From JADGGM01 sp027307005 (lineage in GTDB: Bacteria; Gemmatimonadota; Gemmatimonadetes; Gemmatimonadales; Gemmatimonadaceae), in NCBI GenBank assembly GCA_035455745.1, contig DATIEP010000066.1, positions 1 through 21,313 of the forward strand: a stretch of DNA of 21,313 bases. The letters are read 5' to 3'. Shown in pieces: positions 1 to 6,911 of the stretch (the stretch's first letter is position 1; every line of letters begins with the position of its first letter). Position numbers and translations under genes: made by a program. The notes below the pieces were generated by a model, which saw only the letters and a program-made list of their open reading frames with translations, was not told where the DNA came from and ran no database searches.

Positions 1-40
1 CCTTCGCGCGACTGGCGACAACCCTCTTCTCCGAATTCCA

Positions 41-655
41 ATGACGAGCACACTCCGCAACACCGTCCTGTTGCTCACCGCCCTCGCCGTAGTTGGGTGC
101 TCGGCCAAACAGGCGTCGACGGCGCAGACCGACGCGAGCGACCCATCGCAAGCCCAGCCCGCCTCGTCTCAGGGCGCGACCGCCAACTGGTCGGCAACCA
201 TCGACGGTGCAGAAGTAACCGGGAACGGCGTGGACGAAACGCAGCTGGGGAACGCCGCGTTCGTGCTTGGAGGCCCCGGCCAAAAATACGGCGGCCAGCG
301 GTATGGATTCTTCACCTTGTACGCGACACCAGACGGCCAGCTCGACAAGGCGAATCTGACCATGACGTTTCACTTTCCGCCACACGCGGGGACGTTCGTC
401 CACGCCGGCACGTTCGACTCGTGCAATTGCGACATGTGGCTGGCCAAGAACGTCAAGGTCGGCGACCTGGCGCAATTCGATGCGGACACCGTGACGATCA
501 CCATCACATCGATGAGCGCGACGAGAATCGCCGGGACGTTCTCGGGGAGCCTCACGCTGAGCAACGACACGCCGCGAGCGGCGCAAAAGCGCGCGACGGT
601 CACGAACGGGAAGTTCGACCTTCCGATGTCGGCGTCGAAGCTGACGCCTGAATGA
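41..655 (+). CDS. Putative secreted lipoprotein of unknown function
   Basis: 204 aa. The N-terminus is a lipoprotein signal: a short basic start (MTSTLRNT), a Leu/Ala core and the lipobox-like AVVGC, which places the lipidated Cys at residue 20. A low-complexity Ser/Gln/Ala linker follows (about 21-48), then a beta-rich domain with alternating hydrophobic strands, for example NLTMTFHFPP and DTVTITITSM. There are two close cysteines in DSCNCDMW near residue 127. No enzyme motif is visible. It is probably an envelope protein anchored in a membrane and facing the periplasm. I do not recognise the family. No clear Shine-Dalgarno sequence precedes the ATG, but the signal peptide fixes the start well. 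It is convergent with the next gene. Confidence 0.8.
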   Translation: MTSTLRNTVLLLTALAVVGCSAKQASTAQTDASDPSQAQPASSQGATANWSATIDGAEVTGNGVDETQLGNAAFVLGGPGQKYGGQRYGFFTLYATPDGQLDKANLTMTFHFPPHAGTFVHAGTFDSCNCDMWLAKNVKVGDLAQFDADTVTITITSMSATRIAGTFSGSLTLSNDTPRAAQKRATVTNGKFDLPMSASKLTPE

Positions 656-763
656 GCACCGAGATGCGCCATGCTGAGCCGCCACCTGCATTCGTGCGGT
701 GGACAAGGTCGGTCGCTTGCGGTCGCTCCGTGGGCCGCAGGCGCGACTTCGCGGCGTCGCCGA

Positions 764-1288
764 CTACGGCAGCGCGAAGAGCTGGTTGCAGATCTCGCCG
801 AGTTTCTTCGCGAGTGCGTCGCCGGTGAGTTTGGGCTGTTCCTCGATCGCCATCAGCATCACACGACAGTTGCGATCTCCCTTCTTCCACGCGTCAACCA
901 CCGTGGGGTTGTCGATCCGCAGCGCCTGATCACCCACTCCGGCGAGGGCGATCGCCGCCGGACGGTCGATCTTGTTGTACGCTTTCCAAGCCTCCAACGT
1001 GAGGTGATCGGCGAGCTCGATCTTGATAATGGTTCCACCGCTGTCGCCGGCGAAAGCGCAACTGTAAGCGTCTTGGGCCTTGCTCGTCCCGGCAGGGTGA
1101 ATCAGGATGGCTTTGCGGAAGTCCGCTGTCAGCAGCTTCGTGCAGGCGGTAGCGCCGTTCTTGGCCCAGTCGCTCGTCTGCGCCGGCGCAACGGATGCAA
1201 TCGTCGGAGCCTCACCCGACCGGCTCTGCGGCTGTCCGAAGAGGACAACGAAGACACTACATGCGACAAGCGTCGTTGGTATCGACAT
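764..1288 (-). CDS. Small secreted protein with conserved-looking cysteines
   Basis: 174 aa. An N-terminal hydrophobic stretch (IPTTLVACSVFVVLFG) looks like a signal peptide. The mature part has four cysteines, in ACTKLL, YSCAF, NCRVM and EICNQ, spaced as two possible disulfides. The layout (a Cys near the start, a central GVGDQALRID segment, a C-terminal helix ending in LGEICNQLF) is reminiscent of DUF3558-like secreted proteins, but this is only a resemblance. The start is supported by GGAGA four bases upstream of the ATG. The gene is convergent with the upstream lipoprotein. Its function is unknown; it is probably periplasmic or extracellular. Confidence 0.72.
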   Translation of the reverse strand: MSIPTTLVACSVFVVLFGQPQSRSGEAPTIASVAPAQTSDWAKNGATACTKLLTADFRKAILIHPAGTSKAQDAYSCAFAGDSGGTIIKIELADHLTLEAWKAYNKIDRPAAIALAGVGDQALRIDNPTVVDAWKKGDRNCRVMLMAIEEQPKLTGDALAKKLGEICNQLFALP

Positions 1289-1634
1289 AGAGTCTCCGAA
1301 TGCGCCTGATGTGCGGCGGCGACAGAAGGGTGTAGTTGTAGTGCGTGGCCGAGCTGGTCGACCGGACTATGGCGCGCGAACAATTGCCGCGTCGCGTTAC
1401 CCGTTCGTCTCCGCCCCGTTATCTGCTCACAGACCCGCCAGGTCAGCAGCTTTCCTCCCATACGGGTGTTCGCTGTAGCGGTGGACAAGTGGTCCGACGG
1501 AACGCCGGCGCCGAGCATGTAAGGACTCGCATGATCGGACTGTGCATGGAGCGAACGCGCGACCGCGCCGGGATTCCGGACCGGTTAGGCGTTGGCCGCG
1601 AACAATTTGTTGCACACCGCGCCGCGCGTCTGGC
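1289..1634. other. Non-coding gap with a direct repeat and hairpin
   Basis: No convincing gene in about 346 bases; open frames here are Arg-rich shadows. It holds the 5' flank of the small secreted protein and the 3' flank of the DUF6624 gene. An 11-base word, CGCGAACAATT, occurs at 1375-1385 and again at 1597-1607. The second copy lies in the loop of the inverted repeat described separately. Confidence 0.5.
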
Positions 1635-1639
1635 CTAAC
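1584..1639 (-). terminator. Inverted repeat GTTAGGC...GCCTAAC at the 3' end of the DUF6624 gene
   Basis: GTTAGGC (1584-1590) and GCCTAAC (1633-1639) are perfect 7-bp complements. GC-rich inner segments (GGCCGCG and CGCGCCGCGCG) and a small palindrome, AACAA-T-TTGTT, lie in the loop. The TAG stop of the DUF6624 gene lies inside the right arm. The position suits a transcript end or 3'-stabilising hairpin on the minus strand, but no U-tract follows, so a classical intrinsic terminator is not shown. The arms are also the window's over-represented word, so chance pairing is possible. Confidence 0.3.
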
Positions 1640-2570
1640 TGTGCGCCCGCGTCGCGCCGGCCGGACACGTCCCCACCGGGTGATAAGTCACGCCGAATCC
1701 CTTCAGGTATTCCGCCAGCGGTTCGAGCCCCACGCGGCGGCGCCGTTGGTCGACACACTGCTCGTGGGCGATCGGGTCGAGCGACGGCGGACCGCCGGCG
1801 GGCGGATTGGTGAGCTGCGTGCCGTAGCGCTGCCGCCGATGCGAACCGACGAGCACGCGGTCCTCGAGCAGCGCGACGTCACCCGCGCGCGCATCGCCTG
1901 CCCGCCCGGCAGCGCGCAGTAGCGCAAGGACACGCGCTTGATACGCGTGCGGCATGTGCTGCACCACCAGCCAGGCGGCGTGCGCACCGTCATCGGCCAC
2001 GAGCGCCCGCCCGGGCCATCCGTGTTGCGCGATGATCTTCCGCACCTTCGCCTGGATGGGGGCATCGGCCGCGGTCATCGCGCGCATCGCGGAATCGCCC
2101 TGCGGCGACTTGACGCCGTACTTCGTTAGCACGGCCCCGATCCCAGCGCGGTTGCGCTGATCCCGATCGGCGAGTCGCAACAGTTCCGTGCGAAGCGGTT
2201 GGTCGACCGCGGCAAGTTTGCGATGCATGCGTGCGTCGAGCGCCTTCCACCGTCGGTCGGCGCGCAACGTCCAAAAGGCCGTGTCCGCCATGAGTCGAGG
2301 TTCCAGAACGCCCTGGTCGATGGCCCGCCCCAGATCGCGCAGCGCGCGGTCCGTCATGCCGGCCTCGGCGGCACTCTGCGCCGCAACGGCGAGCACGACC
2401 GGATCGAATCCCGAGACCCCGTACGCCTGTTCGTAGAGCGCAGCCGCGCGCGCGTGGTCACCGACAGAGTCGGCGCCGTTGGCGCGCATCATGGTCTCGG
2501 CGAACCCCTGTCCGTTCGCGGCACACAGTGGAGCACAGGCCCATGCGACGGCAAGCCAGCGATGGTTCAC
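1635..2570 (-). CDS. Secreted DUF6624 domain protein
   Basis: 311 aa from the GTG at 2570. I prefer this start to the GTG at 2609: it has GGAGAG six or so bases upstream, and translation then opens directly with a signal peptide (NHRWLAVAWACAPLCAANG). A helical, TPR-like segment follows (ARAAALYEQAYG and onward). The DUF6624 domain comes next, with its recognisable blocks: DRDQRNR, an IIAQHGWPG block, AAWLVVQHMP, LLEDRVLVG, QRYGTQ, and the C-terminal VDQRRRRVGLEPLAEYL. The biochemical role of DUF6624 is not known. The tandem repeat and then the BAAT-like hydrolase gene lie upstream on the same strand with an 83-bp spacer, so co-transcription is possible. The TAG stop is inside a GCCTAAC word. 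Confidence 0.82.
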   Translation of the reverse strand: MNHRWLAVAWACAPLCAANGQGFAETMMRANGADSVGDHARAAALYEQAYGVSGFDPVVLAVAAQSAAEAGMTDRALRDLGRAIDQGVLEPRLMADTAFWTLRADRRWKALDARMHRKLAAVDQPLRTELLRLADRDQRNRAGIGAVLTKYGVKSPQGDSAMRAMTAADAPIQAKVRKIIAQHGWPGRALVADDGAHAAWLVVQHMPHAYQARVLALLRAAGRAGDARAGDVALLEDRVLVGSHRRQRYGTQLTNPPAGGPPSLDPIAHEQCVDQRRRRVGLEPLAEYLKGFGVTYHPVGTCPAGATRAHS

Positions 2571-2612
2571 GACTCTCTCCGTGGCCGGATCCGAGCGTTC
2601 GCAACTCACTGA

Positions 2613-2661
2613 CTAACGTACTAACGCACTAACGTACTAAGCGCATTAACGTACTAACGCA
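2613..2661. repeat. 8-bp tandem repeat, CTAACG(T/C)A, six units
   Basis: Consecutive units are CTAACGTA, CTAACGCA, CTAACGTA, CTAAGCGCA (one base longer), TTAACGTA and CTAACGCA. The array lies between the BAAT-like gene and the DUF6624 gene, both on the minus strand. Its last unit contains the TAG stop of the BAAT-like gene, and every other minus-strand unit also reads as TTAG/TTAA. Its AT content is unlike the surroundings. The unit is a tandem amplification of the CTAAC word scattered through the window. Function unknown; a slippage-prone repeat or protein-binding array are both possible. Confidence 0.85.
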
Positions 2662-4138
2662 TAGGCTGGTCGCCCAACCGGCCTGACTGCCCAAGGCGCA
2701 AGCTGAGAAACGCGAGGACTCGCGGCCACGAATCCCCTTGGGCGTAGGCATCGTTGCGAGCGCTGCCGCCGTTCCGGAACTGATCCGTGTTGTCGGTGGT
2801 CGTCGGTTGCCACCCGGTGCCCACCAGCACGTGTCCAGCGCCCGTGTAGACCAGCGTCTGCAATGGATACGCGTACCGGGCCTGGCGAAGCCTCGCCGCC
2901 AGACGCATGACGCTGGCGCCCGAGTCCCAGAGTTGATCGTCGCCGCCGCCGATCAGCAACAACGCCGCGTGGCTGTGTTCCACCGGAATTCTGGCAGCAT
3001 GCAACTCTGCAGGCGATGCCGCAGCGAGACTGGAACGGACAACCCTGGCAAGATAGATCGGCGTCCCGTCCCGGCGCCCACGCACGATCGCCTCGCGCGT
3101 TCCTTTCGTGGGAATAAACGAGAGCTCGCGCCCGCGCCTGGTCCACGATGAGCTGGCAGTTCCGCTTTCACCCGTTCGAATCCCCTGCCACACAAAGTCG
3201 CTCGGCGCATACGCCACGACTGCCTTGATCCACGAATCGATGGACGCCAGCACGAGCGCAAACTCGGCGCCCTTGGAATAGCCAACCACGCCGAGGCGAT
3301 CGATGGCTACCTCGGGACGGTTGGACAGCCATGCGCGGGCACTATCGAGCAGCTCGATAGGAATTCTGTTGACCGTAGCGGCGACTCCGCGCACCGGCGC
3401 GCCGCGCGGGCTAACGTACTCCACGCCGAGCACGGCGAACCCGCGCGCCACGAGCTTGGGGCCGATCCAGTCGGCAACGTCGAGTCCACCTTCGCTGCCG
3501 CCGAGGACCAGCACCACCGGCCGGCGGCGCGCACCGCGTTCGAAATAGAACGCGCCGACGAACCCTCCAGTGTGTACGTCCTGCCGCAGCAGTCCGGAAT
3601 CGGCTCGCGCAAACGTGACGATGGCGCGGTCGCGGATGAATCCCTGGACGGTCAGGGTCAGGCGCACCTGCCCGGGCGTGAGATGGTCGCCGGCGCCGAG
3701 GTGCAGCGCGGCGTTGGCTGTCCGCGCGGCGGAATCGCGCGCCGTCGGTCGCGCCGACCAGAACAATCCGCGCGGATCGGCGCCGCGATAGTATCCCGTG
3801 ACCGGCGCGGCGGTGTCTAACGAGACCGTGCGGCCGCGGTTGCCGAGGAACGTCGCGTCGGCGTAATACGGTTGCAGGTGGCCGGAGTCGTCAGTGACGA
3901 CGGACTGCGCATGTACCGTTGCCGCGGCGCCGGGCGGCAGGCCGGTGATGACGACGTGAACGGGGAACCCCGGTGCGACCCGAACCGGCGTGACGCGCAG
4001 GCGAGCGTCGCGTGCCGCGGTTTGCGCCTCGCGCGCGGCCGGCATTTGTGCGATGGCGGGGCGGGGGCTGGGCCAGGCGAACAGCAGCGGAACCGTCACC
4101 ATCCATGCGGGGTGCATTTGCGGCTTTCCAGTGATCAT
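2654..4138 (-). CDS. Secreted acyl-CoA thioesterase/BAAT-family alpha/beta hydrolase
   Basis: 494 aa. The N-terminus carries a signal peptide (WMVTVPLLFAWP, with a likely cleavage near AIAQ). Residues about 45-190 match the beta-sandwich N-terminal domain of the acyl-CoA thioester hydrolase/BAAT family (RVTPVRVAPGFPVHVVITGLP; YYRGADPRGLFWS). Residues about 200-460 are the alpha/beta-hydrolase C-terminal domain. The likely catalytic triad is Ser288 in GYSKG, Asp400 or Asp401 in GGGDDQLWDS, and His436 in GAGHVL. Ser rather than Cys as nucleophile is as in thioesterases rather than bile-acid N-acyltransferases. Export makes a cytosolic acyl-CoA substrate doubtful, so the physiological ester is unknown. 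Start alternatives are 4138 and the ATG at 4117, which has GGAAAG upstream. The divergent PadR probably controls it. Confidence 0.87.
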   Translation of the reverse strand: MITGKPQMHPAWMVTVPLLFAWPSPRPAIAQMPAAREAQTAARDARLRVTPVRVAPGFPVHVVITGLPPGAAATVHAQSVVTDDSGHLQPYYADATFLGNRGRTVSLDTAAPVTGYYRGADPRGLFWSARPTARDSAARTANAALHLGAGDHLTPGQVRLTLTVQGFIRDRAIVTFARADSGLLRQDVHTGGFVGAFYFERGARRRPVVLVLGGSEGGLDVADWIGPKLVARGFAVLGVEYVSPRGAPVRGVAATVNRIPIELLDSARAWLSNRPEVAIDRLGVVGYSKGAEFALVLASIDSWIKAVVAYAPSDFVWQGIRTGESGTASSSWTRRGRELSFIPTKGTREAIVRGRRDGTPIYLARVVRSSLAAASPAELHAARIPVEHSHAALLLIGGGDDQLWDSGASVMRLAARLRQARYAYPLQTLVYTGAGHVLVGTGWQPTTTDNTDQFRNGGSARNDAYAQGDSWPRVLAFLSLRLGQSGRLGDQPMR

Positions 4139-4172
4139 CGGGGAAGCTCACCGGCCTTCCAACGCCGGCGCC

Positions 4173-4202
4173 AATATAGTACTATCCGTACTATGCGCGC
4201 AA
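4173..4202 (-). promoter_or_regulatory. Putative promoter of the BAAT-like hydrolase gene
   Basis: Reading the minus strand, TTGCGC (4202-4197) and TATATT (4178-4173) are separated by 18 bases, a plausible sigma-70-type pair. This would give a leader of roughly 28 bases before 4138. The spacer contains the inverted repeat at 4176-4194, so a bound regulator would block this promoter. Confidence 0.4.
4176..4194. promoter_or_regulatory. Perfect inverted repeat, likely PadR operator shared by divergent genes
   Basis: ATAGTAC-TATCC-GTACTAT: 7-bp arms with no mismatch and a 5-bp centre. The right arm runs into the ATG of the PadR gene at 4193. PadR-family repressors bind short dyads of this sort, commonly at their own promoter. 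Here the site would cover the padR start region and the spacer of the divergent hydrolase promoter together. For padR, TACTAT at 4180-4185 could serve as -10 with transcription beginning at the ATG, a leaderless arrangement. Confidence 0.65.
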
Positions 4203-4795
4203 CGAGACCATCGAACACCGCCCTCGCGGCGGCGCAGCAATTGACGGAGCTCGAGAGTTGCACCCTCGGCGTGATCCGCCAATGCCAGCCGTGCTCCACC
4301 TATCGGGTGCGCAGCGAATTCGCACGCTCCACCACGACGGCGTGGAGTGCCAGCGCCGGTGCGATCTACCCGGTCATCGAGCGCTTGGTGCGGGCCGGGT
4401 ATGTTCGCATCCGCCGGCGCTCCACGGATTCGCGCGGCCGGCGCGACCTGGCGCTCACCAGGCGCGGCGCGCGTGCGGTGCAAGACTGGATCATGCAGCT
4501 CGAACCATCGATCGCGCGATCGACGCCCGATCCGATCCGGTCGCGCGTCTGCTTTCTCGATCAGCTCGCGTCCGACGGCGATCGCCAGGAATTTCTAACG
4601 CTGGCCGAACAGCTCACCGGTCTGATGATCAGCGACCTGCGGGCGCAAGAACGATCGACGGGCGACATGACGGAGATCGACCGGCTCGTGGTCATCGGTA
4701 GTCGGTTGCAGCTGGAGGCGCGTCTCGCGTGGCTTGGCATCGTGCGACGGCGCCTCGGGCTTCCGCGGACTCCGACCACAGCTGGGAGAGCTTGA
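4193..4795 (+). CDS. PadR-family transcriptional regulator
   Basis: 200 aa. Residues about 18-90 form the PadR winged helix: LTELESCTLGVI, then the helix-turn-helix around WSASAGAIYPVIERLVRAGYV, then the beta-wing RIRRRSTDSRGRRDLALTRRG. About 100 C-terminal residues form the helical dimerisation part (DQLASDGDRQEFLTLAEQL; QLEARLAWLGIVRRRL). ATG 4193 is the only start that keeps the whole wing domain; no Shine-Dalgarno is present and the inverted repeat overlaps it, suggesting a leaderless, self-repressed mRNA. It is divergent from the BAAT-like hydrolase, its most probable target. The ligand is unknown. A DinB remnant begins right behind the stop codon. Confidence 0.88.
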   Translation: MRATRPSNTALAAAQQLTELESCTLGVIRQCQPCSTYRVRSEFARSTTTAWSASAGAIYPVIERLVRAGYVRIRRRSTDSRGRRDLALTRRGARAVQDWIMQLEPSIARSTPDPIRSRVCFLDQLASDGDRQEFLTLAEQLTGLMISDLRAQERSTGDMTEIDRLVVIGSRLQLEARLAWLGIVRRRLGLPRTPTTAGRA

Positions 4796-4973
4796 GCATG
4801 GTACCCCCCGACGTCGCACGACGAAGGCGAGAACACATGGGACGTGTTCGGCGTCGTCGGCCATCTGATCCACGGCGAGCGCACGGATCTGGCTCATCAA
4901 TACCGGGATGCCGTAGGCCCATGGAGCAAGTTCCTCGCGTACTGCAATGCGCCGGCCATAGCGCTTGATCGCC
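4796..4973 (+). pseudogene. Internally deleted DinB-family gene remnant
   Basis: Two blocks match the intact DinB gene at 19564-20103. Block one encodes HDEGENTWDVFGVVGHLIHG and onward to ERTD, about 91% identical in DNA over 69 bases by eye. Block two encodes LAHQYRDAVGPWSKFL and the 3' end past the old stop, about 95% identical over 85 bases. Between them about 291 bases present in the intact gene (97 codons) are missing. The word CGGAT stands at both ends of the lost segment (19727-19731 and 20017-20021) and once at the junction (4884-4888), which points to a microhomology deletion. A further one-base loss near 4937 shifts the frame. The N-terminal domain start and the C-terminal metal-binding His pair are gone, so the product cannot be a working DinB fold. 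Confidence 0.82.
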
Positions 4974-5075
4974 TGCGACCTGAGTGGTTCCACCGTTCCC
5001 GCGCGAGGGCGGAGGCAGTGCGCCGCGAGCGCATCCTGGGAAGGACCGGCTCATCCACGCGCGGTCAACCCGGGC

Positions 5076-6557
5076 TTACGGTTCCACACCGACGGGCGAG
5101 CGAGGCGAGCCAACGACATCGACCTTCCAACCCCGCGCTCGCAGCCGCTCCGCAATAGCCGTGAACTGAGCGCGCTCCGAGACCGCGCTCGAGTATGCCC
5201 AACGGAGCGATGGGGCATACACGAGCAACGCGCGCTGCAGGTTCGGTACGTCGATCGGCTCGATCCAGACTGAATCTCGCGCCGCGTTAGTCGGCTTGAT
5301 CCATTGACCGCGCGCAATCGGCCGAAGAGCCGCGAGGGGCGCACCGTAATTCCTGAGCGACACGGAATCGCCGGCGGCACCGGCGGGCGATACGTACACG
5401 GGCAGTCGCTGCTTCGCTACCCACGACGCGCCGCCCGACGGAAACGCGGTGCCGAGTATCGCCCCGACGACCTTCCCGCCCGAGTCATTCGCGGCGAGCC
5501 AAGCTGCCGCACGCTTGGCGTTGAGCGGCAGATTGCCAGGTTCCAACAGCAGCCAATCGCGACCAACCTTGACCGCGGCGATCGGTGCACCGGGCGTGGC
5601 AAACACGGCGATCCGTCCGCCAGCCGCCAAGTGCGCGCGGGTAAGCGGCAGATCCGCCATCGGACGTCGGGCGTGTGCCAGATATTCGGCGCGAATCGAA
5701 TCGCCTAACACGAGCGAGTCGGCGGGCAACGACGGATTGTACGCGACCGAGAGAATCGTCATGCGCTTGTACGGTTTCCCGATGCGCACGATGTCCCATT
5801 CCGATGGACTTCTGACATTGGCCACGGAGTCGTATCGCCAGACCGAATACCACTCCTCGACCGACATCGGTCCCCACGGAGCCAGACCGAAGTCATTGGA
5901 TTCGTCCGCCTGATACCGCGCCATCGTGAGGAACCCATCGCCACGTCGAAAGAACACCGTAGTCGGGTAGTGGTCGATCGTCGCGGAGACAGCGGTCTCC
6001 GCCGCGCCGCCGATCGTCGTGTCGCGGTAGCGGCGCAGGTCTCGCGCGTCGTGCAACAGCAACAGCAATCGATCAGGCGTGAACGCGAAGAGCTCGTGCC
6101 GCTCGTCAATGTACGCCACGTTGAGCGCGGTCCAGTGATCGATGGGTCGGCCGGCGTTCGCCACGCTCGGCAGCGGCGTCGCGCTGTACCGCGCGGCGAT
6201 CGTGTCCGTCACCAGATCGGTAATCGCGGTCCACTTGTCGCCGTTGGGGAAGCGCCGCTCATTGTGCCATGTTCGCGACACGTAGTCGCGCATGTCGGTG
6301 CTCAGCTCATAGCTAGGCGCATCGGTGAACGGACGGGGATCGAAGCTCGTCGTGAGCCATTGCGTGACCATCGAGTAGCGTACCGTTCTGATGGCTCGAA
6401 GCGCGTCGAGGCCGCCCATGCGGGCGATCGCCGTGTCGACGATGGCCAGTGCAGCCGGCTCGTGGTACGGTGACGCCTGAGCGCCTAACGACCACGGCGT
6501 TGCGCAGGCGAAGCTGGCCGTGAGCAGTACGCGTGCGGCCGCGCGGATCGGAGGCAT
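5076..6557 (-). CDS. Secreted protein with a degenerate metallo-beta-lactamase-like C-terminal domain
   Basis: About 493 aa from the ATG at 6557, where a signal peptide follows directly (PPIRAAARVLLTASFACATPWSLGAQA). An upstream ATG at 6716 has a better AAAGGG ribosome site, but would add a 53-residue Arg-rich leader that is hard to reconcile with export. The N-terminal half (ALAIVDTAIARMGGLDALRAIRTVRY and onward) resembles the LolA-like leader domain that often precedes MBL hydrolase domains in secreted proteins. The second half has MBL-like strand order (GRIAVFATPGAPIAAVKVG; WLLLEPG; AAAWLAA). Where HxHxDHxGG is expected it reads LGTAFPSGG, so the metal ligands are absent. I infer a non-catalytic MBL-fold relative, perhaps a binding protein. 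No neighbouring gene suggests a ligand. Confidence 0.72.
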   Translation of the reverse strand: MPPIRAAARVLLTASFACATPWSLGAQASPYHEPAALAIVDTAIARMGGLDALRAIRTVRYSMVTQWLTTSFDPRPFTDAPSYELSTDMRDYVSRTWHNERRFPNGDKWTAITDLVTDTIAARYSATPLPSVANAGRPIDHWTALNVAYIDERHELFAFTPDRLLLLLHDARDLRRYRDTTIGGAAETAVSATIDHYPTTVFFRRGDGFLTMARYQADESNDFGLAPWGPMSVEEWYSVWRYDSVANVRSPSEWDIVRIGKPYKRMTILSVAYNPSLPADSLVLGDSIRAEYLAHARRPMADLPLTRAHLAAGGRIAVFATPGAPIAAVKVGRDWLLLEPGNLPLNAKRAAAWLAANDSGGKVVGAILGTAFPSGGASWVAKQRLPVYVSPAGAAGDSVSLRNYGAPLAALRPIARGQWIKPTNAARDSVWIEPIDVPNLQRALLVYAPSLRWAYSSAVSERAQFTAIAERLRARGWKVDVVGSPRSPVGVEP

Positions 6558-6911
6558 GGTCGAGACTCGCTGAGAGTAGAGTGGGGACAGAGCAACCGTG
6601 TGAGCGCGGGTGTCGCCGCGACGGCGAGGGCGAGGACGTGCGCGAACACGGCGAGGAAACCTCGGGCAATTGGGCGCCGTATCCTCGCGCGCGTGCGCCA
6701 CCGGCGCTACGGTCATGCCGGCCCTTTGTCGCGAGTGGCGCGCTCCATGTCGCCGACGGCAGGTGCGGCGGACCCTCCTGGCGCGCTCGGTTGCGCTGTG
6801 TGCGCTCAGGCGGTCACGTGCGTATCGAGGAACGGGACATCGCGCGTGGGCAGTTTCCAGATGGACGTCCCGTTAGGCAGCGTCCAGTGCAGCCGCACGA
6901 GGCGTTACCGA
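6558..6911. other. Gap with a short conserved-looking minus-strand ORF remnant
   Basis: No full gene. On the minus strand 6898-6806 reads as a 30-residue peptide beginning VRLHWTLPNGTSIWKLPTRD and ending in PFLDTHVTA, closed by TGA and preceded by an in-frame TAA. Its composition is that of ordinary protein rather than Arg-rich shadow, and it contains CCT-AAC for Pro-Asn like real genes here. It may be the C-terminal stub of a lost gene or a tiny gene. The rest of the gap looks non-coding. Confidence 0.35.

Noticed and set aside
656..763. CCACC...GGTGG stem between the convergent genes as a bidirectional terminator
   Set aside because: Only a 5-bp stem with a long loop and no T-tract.
1584..1639. 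Integron attC-like site suggested by GTTAGGC and GCCTAAC
   Set aside because: In attC sites the CTAAC end comes first and GTTAG last; here the order is reversed, and other copies of the word lie inside coding sequence without pairing at attC distances. No integrase or cassette array is present.
3872..4192. Upstream extension of the PadR reading frame
   Set aside because: The frame is open but runs over the opposite-strand hydrolase gene and has Arg/Gly-rich shadow composition; the PadR domain is complete from ATG 4193.
4844..5158. 104-codon ORF as an intact gene
   Set aside because: Its first part is the deleted DinB copy and the rest is out-of-frame sequence past the frameshift, with no family features.
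6558..6716. Longer start at 6716 for the MBL-like secreted protein
   Set aside because: AAAGGG precedes it, but the leader is Arg/Pro-rich and would bury the signal peptide at residue 54.
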